Source: Atherinomorus stipes (lineage: Eukaryota; Chordata; Actinopteri; Atheriniformes; Atherinidae). Taken from it: a DNA stretch of 64,000 nt. The stretch is taken from positions 1 to 64,000 of the forward strand of contig JALJCO010001337.1 in the NCBI GenBank assembly GCA_023101725.1. The letters are read 5' to 3'. A program made the position numbers and the translations under genes. Below, piece after piece: positions 24,301-36,028 of this stretch. Each line of letters opens with the position of its first letter. The stretch's first letter is position 1. A model generated the notes under the pieces. That model did no database searches and was not told the origin of the DNA. It was given only the letters and a program-made list of their open reading frames with translations.

Positions 24301-24605
24301 CAAAGTAGAGCCGCTGCTCCTCCGTATAGAGAGGAGCCAGATGAGGTGGCTCGAGCATCTGGTCAGGATGCCTCCTGGACTCCTCCCTGGTAAGGTGTTC
24401 CAGGCACGTCATACCGGAACCAGACCCCGGGGGAGGCCCAGGACCCGCTGGAGGGACATCTCCCGGCTGGCCTGGGAGAACCTCTGGATCCCCCCCGGAT
24501 GAGCTGGCAGCTGTGGCCAGGGTGAGGGAAGTCTGGGCTTCCCTGCTTAGGCAGCTGGCCCCGTGACCCAATTCTGGATAAGTGGAAGAAGACGGTACGG
24601 TACGG
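21309..24605 (+). mobile_element. Rex3 (RTE-clade) retrotransposon, near full length
   Basis: The 3.3-kb GC-rich insertion is flanked by identical 13-bp direct repeats tacatgatttgta (21296-21308 and 24606-24618), created by target-primed insertion. It ends in the short tandem tail acggtacggtacgg instead of poly(A), as RTE elements do. The segment tggcagactggggtggtggt (about 23248) and the inverse of the published Rex3 forward primer site (about 23690) are both present, which identifies Rex3. About 440 bp of 5' sequence precedes the coding region. Confidence 0.95.
21750..24565 (+). pseudogene. Rex3 endonuclease-reverse transcriptase, broken
   Basis: The RTE polyprotein combines an apurinic/apyrimidinic-like endonuclease, which nicks the target, and a reverse transcriptase. 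Endonuclease signs in order: LGTWNVTFLVGKEPELVREV (about 21765), [16 protein letters not shown] (about 22105) and [10 protein letters not shown] (about 22390). RT signs: VVVPLFKKGDRRVCSNFRGI (about 23255), EEEQCGFRPGRGTVDQLYTL (about 23400), MCFVDLEKVFDCVPQG (about 23500) and GLRQGCPFSPILF (about 23685). The C-terminal region includes LSIYWSIYVPTLTYGCELWV (about 24130). Frameshifts and stops scatter the frame over all three phases. The active-site FADD box reads FADN (23803-23814), so the second catalytic Asp is lost as well. Confidence 0.93.
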
Positions 24606-24618
24606 TACATGATTTGTA

Positions 24619-24760
24619 TGGTAATATAATCAACAAAGTCGTTGAATTTTAGAATGTGTAAATACATAAATAGTGGGTTATTTGGTTCACAGAAAGGTTC
24701 ATTACTAATAATTCGTATAGCTTTTTTTGTAATAAAAATTCATAATTTTTTTTTAGTTTT
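24619..24760 (-). pseudogene. Non-LTR retrotransposon ORF2 (part upstream of the Rex3 insertion)
   Basis: On the minus strand it reads LLQKKAIRIISNEPFCEPNN then LHILKFNDFVDYITIQIMY, which flows directly into KAKKKLLPHH at 21300-21106 once the Rex3 insert and one target repeat are discounted. Rex3 therefore landed in an open LINE frame. Confidence 0.72.
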
Positions 24761-25100
24761 ATATGCGTTTCCTCAAACCTGAGTCAAAGATAACACAAGT
24801 AAACAGAAAATGCAGTTTTTGAATGAAGATTTTTATTAGTAAGGTGGGGAAAAAATCCAAACCTCCATGGCCCTGTGTGAAAAAGTGACCCCCCCCCCCC
24901 CCCCTTGTAAAAACATGAATCAACTGTGCTTCATCACACCTTTGGAAAGCTGAGTTCAATTTCTCTTGCCACTCCCAGGCCTGATCACTGCCACACATGT
25001 TCTCAATCAAAAAAATCACTTAAATAGTACCTGCATGATGAAGTTTTGTAGACTGAAAAGATCCTCAAAAGCTAGACATCATGCTGCGATCCAAAGAAAT

Positions 25101-26547
25101 AGACATTTTTCACACTTCCTTGTTTTTTGACCGGAAATACTTAACGGGCGAGGATCTTTGCTTCCGACGACAGTGTCTTAAGCTTGAAAGTCAAGTCATT
25201 GCAGCACCAGGCTGTTTTTCTTTTGCTCTGAAGCAGTCCAACATCCATTTCCAGGACTTTTCAACATCCATCGATGATAGACATTAATAGGGATGTAAAA
25301 ACCGAAGCGTCATTAAACGGCGAGTCATTTTGACACGACTGCCGTGAGCACAGACTGTTATACTGAATGCAACCGCATCGGTCCCTGCTGTAAACATTTG
25401 ATACGGTCAGAGAGCTAAAATAAAATAAATACAATAAAATGATGTCCTTAACTCTTGCCTCAGTCCTGAGTTACTGTTTTCATCCATTAGTGTTAAAGCA
25501 GAAGAAAATAGTTTTTATATTTTTGTCCTTGCATGCATGGAGATAGTTTAACTGTGTTGTGTGAAGCGTGGCTGCTGTCATCTGTGGGATCTTCATGGTG
25601 GACTGTGTTGAACAGCAGCGCATGATGCTGCTTTGTAGCCGTGGATTAATGTTCTCACGTATGTTATGAGAGGCTGAGATGAGGCAGTTCGGGTCCAGCG
25701 ATCTTTACTGGACTCGAACTGCCTCGTCTCAGCCTCTCATTATAACATACGTGACTGGTAACCCACAGCTGTACTAGAATAATACATGTATGTTACTCAC
25801 AGCTACAACAGAAGCATGTTAAATAAAAGCCACAAACATACAGAATATTATTTAATTTTATTTCAAACTCAGAATGAACTACGATCTCCTGCGATTGCCT
25901 GCAGTTTAACACGTTACAACGATATTCTACCATCTGTGATCCTTATTTTGTTCACGATCATTTAAAAACAATAATTTTGAAATCAGAGTGATCAGGGAAG
26001 TTTGACCAAACCTATATAATCTTTAAAAAAGAAAAAAAGCCTTATTTCAGTAGAGACGATAATTTAGGAATTATACGTTAATTTGCGGACATTATGCACG
26101 TACCATGGATGCATTAACACCTGCATGGTCACGCTTTATTTTATGTCAATGTTATCAGAGCGGCTCTGCAAATTTCATTCTAATCTGATGCTTTCTTATG
26201 TCAGAAATGATTAATGATCGCGAGGTAAACCTCCTCTATAAACATTCGGTTTCGGACGTGATTGAATTACATTTAAAGCTTGTTATTAACAAACTCCCTC
26301 TCTTTAAAATCCCGGGAGCAGCTCAACACATACAAATGACAAAACAATGCATCGTTGGTCACATGATCGAAACAATGCAGGCAAAACTTCTAGTTCTTAA
26401 GATCGAGGCAGAGTCCAGTAAGCGGGCTCAAATGTAAAATCCAGAGTGGAAACATGATCCATTTTTGACGTTTGACTGAAGTCTGGCCCTCACAGGAAGA
26501 CCCGGATTCTCGCCTATTACGTACTTCCGGTTTTGTGAAAAAGGTCT
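25101..26547. mobile_element. Foldback element inserted in the Tc1 transposase gene
   Basis: The insert starts AGACATTTTTCAC and ends with the inverse GTGAAAAAGGTCT. A further matched pair (ccggaaatac... and ...gtacttccgg) lies just inside. It is flanked by AT on both sides, and removing one copy restores the reading frame junction of the transposase (KEI-QEQ). Inside is a 100-bp hairpin (25655-25754). A 79-codon frame at 26198-26437 is unrecognised. Superfamily unknown. Confidence 0.72.
25655..25754. repeat. 100-bp near-perfect hairpin
   Basis: The arms 25655-25698 and 25709-25754 are inverses with very few differences, around a 10-base loop (cgatctttac). Confidence 0.95.
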
Positions 26548-27770
26548 ATTCAGGAACAAATGAGAAACAAAGTGTTGAGATCTGTCAGTCTGGAAAAGGT
26601 TCCAAAGCCATTTCTAAAGCTTTGGGACTCAGAGAACCACAGTGAGAGCCATTATCCACAAATGGTGAAAACATGGAACAGTGGTGAACCTTCCCAGGAG
26701 GGGCTGGCTGACCAAAATGACCCCAAGAGCACAGCGACGACTCATCCAAGAGGTCACAAAAGACCCCAGAACAACATCCAAGAACTGCAGGCCTCACTTG
26801 CCTCAATTAAGGTCAGTGTTCATGACTCCACTATCAGAAAGAGACTGGGGGGCAAAAATGGCCTGCATGGCAGTTTCAAGACCAAAACCACTGCTGAGCA
26901 AAAAGAACATAAAGGCTCATCTCAGTTTTGCCAGAAAGCATCTTGATGATCCCCAAGACTTTTGGGAAAATACTCTGTGGACTGATGAGACAAAAGTTGA
27001 ACTTTTTGGAAGGTGTAGGTCCCATTACATCTGGCGTAAAAGTAACACAGCATTTCAGAAAAGGAACATCATACCAAAAGTAAAATATGGTGGTGGTAGT
27101 GTGATGGTCTGGGGCTGTTTTGCTGCTTCAGGACCTGGAAGACTTGCTGTGGTAAATGGAACCATGAATTCTGCTTCTACCAAAAAAATCCTGAAGGAGA
27201 ATGTCCGGCCATCTGTTGGTGACCTCAAGCTGAAGCGCACTTGGGTTCTGCAGCAGAACAATGATCAGAACACACCAGCAAGTCCACCTCTGAATGGCTT
27301 AAGAACAACAACATGAAGACTTTGGAGTGGCCTAGTCAAAGCCCCCACCTGAATCCCATTGAGATGCTGTGGCATGACCTTAAAAAGGCGGTTCATGCTG
27401 GAAAAGCCTCCAATGTGGCTGAATTACAACAATTCTGCAAAGATGAGTGGAACAAAATTCCTCCACAGCGCTGTAGAAGACTCACTGCCAGTTATCACAA
27501 ACGCTTGATTGCAGTTGTTGCTGCTAAGGTGGAACAACCAGTTATTAGGTTTAGGGGGCAATCACTTTTTCACGCAGGGCCATGAAGATTTGGATTTTTT
27601 TTCCCCCTAAAAAATAAAAATCTCCATTTAAAAACTGCATTTTGTGTTTACTTGTGTTGTCTTTGTCTCAAATTTAAATTTGTTTGATGATCTGAAACAT
27701 TTAAGTTTGACTAACATGCAAAAAAGTAAGAAATTAGGAAGGAGGCAAAAACTTTTTCAAAAACACGGAC

Positions 27771-29054
27771 TCATTTTACCGAAAATAAAATAAAAAAATG
27801 TCAAGGGCGTAAAAGTCGGCCATGATCTGTTGCATGAAGAACAAGAACATGTTCTTCTGAAAGCTGGTGTCAGTCCAAGTCCGGCCAGCAACCTCTCACT
27901 TTGCCTGGGTGCTGGTACCAGCTAACGGAGCGTGGAGACACCAGGATGCTCCGGTATGCAGGGATGACGGTCCTGCAGGCACGCAGCGGCCATATTGACC
28001 CTTGTCACTGTGTCGGTTAATACCTGGATAGAGGGAGTGTTTATGTGAACAAAACGGGACTTTATGATCACTAAAATTATTATTCTGCTAGGTAGACTTT
28101 CCACCAATCAGATCGGTTTGACATTATTGGCCTGTAACTCTTCATTCACCGATCCAATCAATGACGTCATTGTCATTTTGAATCTGCTCCGGTAAAACTC
28201 TCATTTACACCAATTTAACTTAGAAAACAAACAAACAAAGCAGAATAGACGCATCTCACTAGTATGTGTTTTATGTCTTCGTGGCGTTTTTGTTGTAAGC
28301 TCTGTCACTATGTGCTTGACAATAAGTTTTTACAATCCAGAATACGCCACACGTAAAGGATGGCGATGTCGGTTGCAAACAAGGTCGGCGGTCTGGAGTC
28401 CTGTTATTTACAGTCTTTGATGTAGACATGGTGACAAACACTCGTGCTGCAACAGTTTAAGGTGAACTGTTGTTTGCCCCGGAAATGCAGGAAATGCGCT
28501 GTGTCCTTTCAGTCTAAGAGCGCTGTAGTCCTCCTATAGGGAGACCTCCAGTATTGCGTGCCGCAGCAAGTGTGTACACAAACACTCCTGACGCTGACAC
28601 TGACGCATGCGTCCCCAGCTTTAAATATATTCCAGCCCCCTACTGTGGCGATACAGGACTACATGAGCTGCAGTGGGTTGTTTGTTCTCACGTCGAGGTC
28701 CTTCTGAGGAAACAGTCACTCGATTAATTTGACCACTGATATTTGGTCATCAGATGTGAGCCCCAACTTTTGAAGCAGCATTACTGCCTTCATTTGCACT
28801 GTGACTGTAAATAATTTCAGTTAGACTGTTTCAGACTGTTTAAGTTGGGCCTGTTGTTTGTGCCACTGGCTCAAATTAGCTTTTGGTTTGTCTTGATTAC
28901 CAACCTGAATGCCCATTAGAGGTTATTGAAGTTTAACCTTTTCATCTCAGTCAATTAAGGACAAAACATGGAAACAAAAATCCTTTTTATGATGCTCAGT
29001 AAACTGTATGAATACAGGTAAACGAGCTATTTAAATAGATACATTTGGTTGTCT
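27771..29054. other. Intergenic or intronic DNA, nothing recognised
   Basis: No coding region or clear repeat boundary was found. Confidence 0.4.
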
Positions 29055-29180
29055 GTCCTTCTGTGTTGGCCCTGCGACAGACTGGTGACCTGTCCAGGGT
29101 GTACCCCGCCTCTCGCCTGATAATAGCTGGGATAGGCTCCCGCAACCCTGAACTGGATAAGCGGTACAGAAAATGACTGA
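29055..29180 (+). repeat. Common teleost SINE/LINE-tail fragment
   Basis: It contains gactggtgacctgtccaggg, tgtaccccgcctctcgcc, tgggataggctcccgcaacc and ctggataagcggtacagaaa in order, a widespread fish interspersed repeat 3' region. Confidence 0.7.
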
Positions 29181-29194
29181 CTTACTGACTGACA

Positions 29195-29284
29195 TTTGCT
29201 TCCTCACATGATCAGATCGGTGATCGTTTTTTTAAAACTCTCTGATCGGTTATCGGCCCCAAAAATCCTGATCGTGTAAAGCCT
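29195..29284. repeat. hAT-type MITE end fragment
   Basis: The words gatcagatcggtgatcg and cctgatcgtgtaaagccta fit the termini of common teleost hAT MITEs (TAGGCTTTACACGATCAGG when read inward). One end only. Confidence 0.5.
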
Positions 29285-31836
29285 ACTGCTAGGTCGCGAT
29301 GATCTCTTTGAGCCGATGTTCTATGTTGTTGTTGTTTGCCATTATGCTAAGTTAGCTATACTGTATTAGGGCAGTTAGAAGCTAAGTTGTTTTAAGGACA
29401 CGACTGTAAATATGATCATGTTCTGCCTCATCTGAAAGCTAAAATCCTACAAAAGGCGCTGAACTGAATATTAAAGCTGCTCTTAGAGCAGAGATCGTAA
29501 ATAAAGAATAAAGCAGAGTCCACCACTAGAGAGCAGCTGCTACTGTTAGCAGCTGAGGCTAGCACCGTTAGCTGTCGGGGCAGAAATTGTGATGGAGTCT
29601 AAATAAAGTGTCAGATTTTCTCCTTCCAGTTGTTGTGACACCCGCAGACAAAGCAATGAATGCTGCTCATGTTTGAACACATCTAGCATTAAATCTACTC
29701 ATGTAGCTCACTACCGCAACACTGACTAACCACAAGTAGGAGGCCAAAATGGCGGCACCCATCCTGACTTCCTGAATAAGGTGAAAAGGTATTTGCTGTG
29801 TTTTGCATCTCCTAGTGGATGAGGGGGGAACTACAAATTTGGCAACCAGGAAGTAGCTCCATTTTTTCTCACCAGAAGTTGCCGCCTGGCTCAAAGCTGT
29901 CTTGAAAGACAAATTTGTTACATTGTAACTTTTGTATGTGAGTTTCAGAGCCACCATGTGAGACATTACATGAGCTGTGCCCACTTTTCCAGCCCATACT
30001 GCAACACCCTCGCCTGATTACACTGATGACAGCTGCAGCTCAGAGATGTTTAATCATCCTCTCCATTTATCTAATTCTTAATCTTAGCTATTCCTAGATT
30101 ACCTTTACATCCACCATAAATCCAGAAAGGTTGTTATTATTCCAGAGAGAGATCAAACTTTCTCCTGGGTTAAGTTTTCTTCAAAAACTGAGAGAATCAA
30201 GTGTTTAGTTTCTCCTGATTGGCTGACCAGTTTGGTCCAGCCCAGTCACTGGAGTGATTCTCTCGGCCTCCGAAGCAACATTTTCCCTCACGAACGCCAA
30301 ACTGCTGGCAGCAGTTTCAGTGTAGAATTTCAGTTTTCCAGTCAAGTTAAATGGATGCAGCGCGGTGCTGAACGAAGAGAATGCAAAGCTCCACAGATCC
30401 CGTCTGCATAAACACGTTCACGCTGAAACCTGGACGGCTAATACAAATATTATTGTAAAATGATGTATCCACGTCACTGACAGACGTTCCACACCTGTCA
30501 TGAAGTCCTCGGGATAGACAGTATGCTCATTTCCTTTGTCCAGGATTCAAAAGTTAGGAATGTTTGGTTTCATTTGGAGACAGAAGCTCACGCCCATCAG
30601 ACTGGGAGGTTCAAATGGAGGCCGGTTAAAGTGATGTGCCATTTCTAATATGTTCCACTTTTAAGACCTGAAAGAATTCAAACTGTATTCAGGACAATAA
30701 TACAGTTGTTCTCAGTAACCCTTAAAACATGGAAATTTAGATATCTGAACTCTGCTTTATGATAGTATTGGACATTTCAGGAGACCAAGAACCACAACAA
30801 ACACTTGGCTGTTGTCAGAGCCAAAGTCATTTGGAGGTTAGCAGCAAGCACGGCAGCAACTCCAAAATGCATTTCAGTGGTTATGAAGAAGACCCAAGGC
30901 AACGTCTCATAGCTAACCGTTAACTCGTGCATGAAATGTCAAACAACACGGTGAACCGAGAACCAACCTCAGTCTCAAACCATCATTTTCCCCTCATGTG
31001 GTTTGAACACCTGTGATGGTAAGTCATTCAGACAACACAGCCCCCGTGCCATCAGCCAGGCTTACAGGGACGGGAGTGGCTTTGGTTTTCATTCCTGTCT
31101 CCAGTCAAAACCTTTACATCTGTGGCTACAAACCAATTTTAAAGAAGAGAAGAAAATCACTTTGACTATTTTCCAAAAGCACCTCAGTGTAGTGCCTAAG
31201 TGTTTATGGGTATTTTTTTTTTGGAGTAATTAGGTCACACTTGTTGCTGTGGAGATCTTTCCCAACAACAAACTAAGTGTCTGCAGTGTGTATGCTCCAA
31301 ACTGTTGCGTCCAATTTCCACTCTTGAATCTGTCTAAATTGCCATTTTCAAGTCTGCATCAAAATAAGACATTTCCAATTCAAGAGCTTTGAGAGAATGT
31401 GGGTTACAGACGTGTTACGGGTTCATCTGTGGGAGAGCGTTTGTTTGAGATCACAGATGTGGGTTTGCCACTGCCGGCCAAACGCATTGCATATGTCAAC
31501 ATTCATTTTCAGGAATCAATAGTGACCCTTTGTCCTTACTAACTATAACACGGGAGAGCAGTGCTTGGCATGTCTTTGTCCCTGCGGACTTTCTAGGTTA
31601 TTTGTTTTGGGTAGTTACTGTTACCAAACACTCTTGATGTAGATTGTGGTTTTCTGGTGTAAAAAAAAGAGTCCTGAATTGAAATTAAAGCACATTTTTA
31701 ATGTAAATTCTGAGAACACTTGATTGTGGATCAGTATCATCAATCGTGAGAAGACACAGAGAGGACACACTTGTACGTTAAGTCCTAATTGTTCACTCGC
31801 ACTAATAAACACAGCTATGTGTACTTGCTTTACAGA
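29285..31836. other. Intergenic or intronic DNA, nothing recognised
   Basis: About 2.5 kb of near-neutral composition. The 105-codon minus frame at 29667-29984 has no domain. I see no exon-like, RNA-gene or element-end signal I can support. Confidence 0.4.
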
Positions 31837-32235
31837 TTAAAGGAGCCGTATTACAAAAAATGGATTTTTAAGGACTCGTTGCTGTTATTTCCTCATGAAA
31901 ACTTCATTTAAGTTGTTTTTTTCTTCATTTGCACAAATGTGAGTAATATATATGAATATTCAGGCCAAGCTCTAGCTCCCTTAACACAACTGACTGACCA
32001 CCGGTGTACGTAATGAGGTGGTACCAATCATGAAGCGACAAATATGAATGTGCAGCATCGCAACAAGACGCCCTCTTTGTTCAAGAGAAACTGGAGGAGA
32101 ATCCTGACCTATCCACACTCTGAGGAAGAAACAAACAGCCTGCAGGAAGATTTCCTCAGAGACAAACAGCCGTCAGCTAACAGACGTTTGCTCCAGAGTT
32201 CAGGAGAATGTTTAATTTTATTATTATTATTTTTC

Positions 32236-33725
32236 AAAGGAATAGTACACCCACAGAATGATGATCCTTCATTTTCTCTGCACCCTCATGCTGAGCAAGA
32301 CTCTGGAGCACTTTTTAGGTCCCGCCCACACGAAGTCAAACTCTGGCCTAAATTCATAAATTTTTCACCAAACCAGCCTCTCATCCATATGAAGCCGGCA
32401 TTTCGGGGGTCTGTAAACAATCTTTTTTTTTTATTAAGCCTTCAGAGTGGGAAGATTTTGAAACGCCGTTTGCACGGTTCTGACCGCATTTTTTTTTTTT
32501 TTTCTTACACGCATGCATCATAGCTTCACCACTAAACACATATGCGCTACACTCAGCATCACAGCAACAATGACACCCTACAGGGTTGAATGGTTGCTGC
32601 TCGTACCTGTTTTCCCATTCGTACTTGCCACCATCTTTCCGGTTTGGTTGTTCAACCTTCTTCTTTTGGAGGATTCTGGCAGATCGCAACCGTAGATCGT
32701 AGCATTTTGTTTGGTTGTTGAACGTTGTACACATATTTCTGCGCGGGCCCAGTATTTCATCACCTGTTTTCGCCTATTTTAGCTTTAGCGCCACTTACAG
32801 GCCTGGAATATATTTACAGCGTTTCCATCCATTCATGTGGTCGATCACATTTATTTTACTTCTCCGTCTTTAAGACAAATGGTGTGGAAAATATGAGCGC
32901 TTCCTGCCCGTTTTGACTTCATGTGGACATGGTCTTAATCTCTCAAATGCAGCCGGAGATCGGACAGATTTTTCTTTTCCTACAACTTTCATATAATGGG
33001 GTTATCCAAAAAGGTCCATAAAAGTCCACAAAAACTTGTCAATATTCCTCCATACTGCTCGTCCAAAGTAATCCAAGTGTCCTGAGTGGGTAGCGTCCAG
33101 AATTTACTGGAAACCACATAATTTAGTAGATTTTTATAACTTGACCAGTAGAACATCTAGCTGCTGCAAAGCAGCTACATGAGAGTTCACAACACAACGG
33201 AAGCTGCGGCAGACGAGATTGTGCGTTCTCTTTTTCTTTGTTTTAAATCAATATCCAACTCCTGTGTTTGTCCCGGTTTGTTTAGAGCTCTTGCGCTCTT
33301 ACCACAGTGTTAACAGCAAATTTCTTCTACACTTACAGTATTGGCAGAGTAGGCACTGATCGCCGCGGCTTCCGTAGCGTTCGTGAACTCTCATGGACGC
33401 GCTTTGCAGCAGCTAGATGTTCTACTGTTCAAGCTATAAAAATCTACTATATGATGTGGTTTCCAGTAAATTCTGGACGCTACCCACTCAGGACACTTGG
33501 ATTACTTTGGACGAGCAGTATGGAGGAATATTGACAAGTTTTTGTGGACTTTTATGGACCTTTTTGGTTCAGTTGCCGGGGAACTTTAATATATGGAAGT
33601 TGGGGGGAAACAAAACTCCCCTGGATCTCCGGCTGAATTTGAGATACTAAAAAAGTGCTCCAGAGTCTTGCTCAGCATGAGGGTGGATGGAAAATGAATG
33701 CACATTATGGGTGTACTATTCCTTT
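32236..33725. mobile_element. Foldback element (AAAGGAATAGTACACCC family), full copy
   Basis: The ends are aaaggaatagtacaccca and its inverse gggtgtactattccttt; the right side keeps a TTAA, while the left reads TTCA. The arms continue inward: 32236-32317 plus 32938-33200 pair with 33385-33725, including the shared ccctcatgctgagcaagact and tactcgtccaaagtaatcc-like segments. Partial copies with the same right end lie at about 37275-37627 and 62030-62408. The termini resemble the abundant zebrafish repeat that begins TTAAAGGGATAGTTCACCC. Confidence 0.8.
32318..32934. mobile_element. PIF/Harbinger-type MITE nested in the foldback element
   Basis: It is flanked by TTA on both sides (32315-32317, 32935-32937). 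Ends are ggtcccgcccacacgaagtc and the inverse of gaccatgtccacatgaagtc, a partly matched terminal inverted repeat. The 3-bp TTA duplication is the PIF/Harbinger hallmark. Its removal rejoins the left arm of the host element. Confidence 0.72.
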
Positions 33726-34489
33726 AAGGTCTAGAGGACAGCAACTTGGAAAAATGTGGTTGTGTTCAGTGTGGGAGTGTATTTTTTTTACTGGATGATG
33801 AATTGACTCTAGAAGTGGTTGGATTATAACTTCAGGAGCAGGAAAAAAAGCCTCAACTTTGTGTGTGAACTTCACTCCTGACAACTTCATGAATCTCGGG
33901 CAGTAAAGTGTTTTTTTTCTCTGGGATTACTTCTGAAACCTGACGCAGTTCCACCATACAAACGCCTCACAGACAGACAACAGCACCTGTGAGTGAAAAC
34001 ATCTCTCTGCTCAATGCTAACTCTTAGCCTACGATTTGTTTGCTAATTTACTTACTTGTCAGGGGTCTCTGTGGTACTTCTGTGGTACTGCGTGTACTTC
34101 AAACTCCATATCAGACTCTGGGTCGAGCATACAGCTCTATAACTGGCTGCTCCATTTTATTCTGTCGATCAGAGTCCGATTATCCATCAATGTTTATGAA
34201 TAACATCTATGTGAGTGACGAAGCTGGTGCTACAACCAATTCCGTGACCCATCAGAATCAGTGTCTCTTCCGGGGCGACATCATGAAATGGGTGTAAAAC
34301 ATGAGATTGGTTGAGAGCTTCAGCGGTTCAGTGCAGTCAGCCATCTTACTTCCGTGTTGGAAAATAGACGCATAAAAATCTAATATTTAACACCAAATTA
34401 GTTTCTATAGTGGCGATGGAACATATTTAGCTTATAAATGCCTTTAGTTGACTTTTGGAACGTCTGAAAAGCTGATACAGCTCCTTTAA

Positions 34490-36028
34490 CACTTCACCAA
34501 ATATAGTCTCATGGTGGACATTGACGACATTAACCAGGACTTTGACTCAATAGGAAATTGTTTATCCTCCAATATGAACTTGAGCTGAGCCATTGGCAAA
34601 GAGAGAGCAGGTTACATTTTGGAGTGGATTAGGATCACTTTCTTGAAGTTGGAATGAGAGGTACTCCGACTGCTTTTGATCTCTCTTACAGAATCTGCTT
34701 TTCTTTACTCACAGCTCCTCTGAACTTCCCAGCATCCCCTCTCCGTGAACCATGTCAGCTAGATTTTCTTCCTAATGAGTCTGAGTATTATCTTGAATAC
34801 CTGCACACATCTTTACGTTTTGCTGCATTACTTTTTATTTGAAACGAAAAAACATGCTATGTTGTTATCACTTAATCCCCTTAAAACTCATTTGTGTAAC
34901 TCAAAATTGTAAATTTGGAAGCTGTTGCATTACTACACTGAAAATTCTCACAAGTTAAGTTTACAAAGAAATGAGCACGATTGTCCTGTGAGTTCAGAGT
35001 TTCACAAATTCTGTTTTTTTTTTTTTGTTGTTGTTGTTGTCTGGGTGGCGAGCCGCTTGCAGTGGGAACGCATGGCCCCGAAAAGTGTGTAGAACACCCT
35101 GATGACTAACAGAAAGCTAAATCTGGACTCACAGGACAATAGCACTCATTCGTTCTACTTTAAGTATTTGTGAAAATAAAGGAGTTTTGCTGCAAATAAT
35201 GTCTTATATAAAAGCTGCCCCTTCTCTGCCATTAAATGGAAATACACTGAAGGGTGACTCAACGTAATATCTTCCAAAGGAGTCAAACTGATATAGAAAT
35301 GTTACCGGTGAGCAAATGCACGTATAAACTCCTAGAAATAAGGTCCAGGTTGAAAAACCAGAAAGTCATCCTTTAATGCAGAGAAAATGATATTTCAGGT
35401 CCAATGCAAATATGCTGAGTCAGCTTGTAACTACATAGTGAGGTAGTAGCTGAATTTTATGGTTGAAATACCTGCTGTACATGTGAGCTAGCTTGTGGCC
35501 TATTATGCAGAAAGAACAGGCAAAGACGGATGATGAAAAGAAAAATGTGTCCGAACGCTAGCAATTAAAATCACCAACAGATAAAGGGACATTTCCGGAC
35601 GGGGCCCTTTACCCAGACCTAGGGTGTTTTCACACAGGACCTGACTTGAGTTATGGGTCCGAACACGTGCGACTGGGTCTGTGTGAACACGCCACCCACG
35701 CTCGTAGTCGACGTAACTCGCCCACTCTCAGACCGGCTATACAGGGTGGTTTCGGAGCAGCTTGCATCGACCTGAAATGCAGCGCGAGTGATGTGTGAAC
35801 GCGCACCAACTTTAGCTCGACCCAAATCCCAGAGACTCCTCCTTTTTTTTTTAACTAAACAGGTATCCGTAGGCAGAAGTACTGTTGGGATACCCTTCTT
35901 ATTGACAGTGTTATACTGTAACATTTAAGTCTACAGTAAACTTTTCGGACTGCGTAATGCGTTATCTAACTGCGTAACTACAGAGACACCTCAAGCCTTC
36001 ATAGTTCTCCCTCATGGTCCCAGATACG
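34490..36028. other. Non-coding DNA with one possible MITE end
   Basis: Around 35621-35850 the phrase agggtgttttcacacagg opens a GC-richer segment with repeated gtgtgaacacg/cg words, which resembles the terminal part of a DNA transposon. No partner end was identified. The rest is featureless. Confidence 0.35.

Larger units (their letters stand above)
25081..27585 (+). pseudogene. Tc1 (DD34E) transposase, split and broken, copy C
   Basis: The gene starts MLRSKEI (25081-25100), is interrupted by an inserted element, and resumes at 26549 with EQMRNKVLRSVSLEKVPKPF, the N-terminal helix-turn-helix. The catalytic domain shows LWTDETKVELFG (first Asp 26984-26986), KYGGGSVMVWGCFAASG, QQNND (27254-27265) and LEWPSQSPHLNPIEMLWHDL (Glu 27361-27363). 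Canonical Tc1 proteins have QQDND, so the second catalytic Asp is Asn here. A one-base deletion follows it (about 27265), and frameshifts occur near 26700. The end KRLIAVVAAKVEQP matches the family C-terminus. Clearly inactive. Confidence 0.9.
24781..27770 (+). mobile_element. Tc1 element, DD34E type, copy C, interrupted
   Basis: Inverted repeats of about 200 bp lie at 24783-24900 and 27550-27770. They share tgcagtttttgaatgaagat-like and ttacttgtgtt words and a tgtgaaaaagt/actttttcac motif at both the inner and outer edge (IR/DR type). The outermost left end is missing. A 16-C run (about 24889-24904) interrupts the left repeat. The transposase gene is split by a 1.45-kb insertion at 25101-26547. 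A second, minus-strand copy is at 58174-59424. Confidence 0.85.
31841..34485. mobile_element. TTAA-flanked element with two nested insertions
   Basis: The left end is TTAA (31837-31840) plus aggagccgtattac. The right end is gatacagctcct plus TTAA (34486-34489), an inverse match with two or three differences. TTAA duplication points to piggyBac or Kolobok type. No transposase was recognised. It contains the foldback element at 32236-33725, which in turn contains a third element at 32318-32934. Confidence 0.65.
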
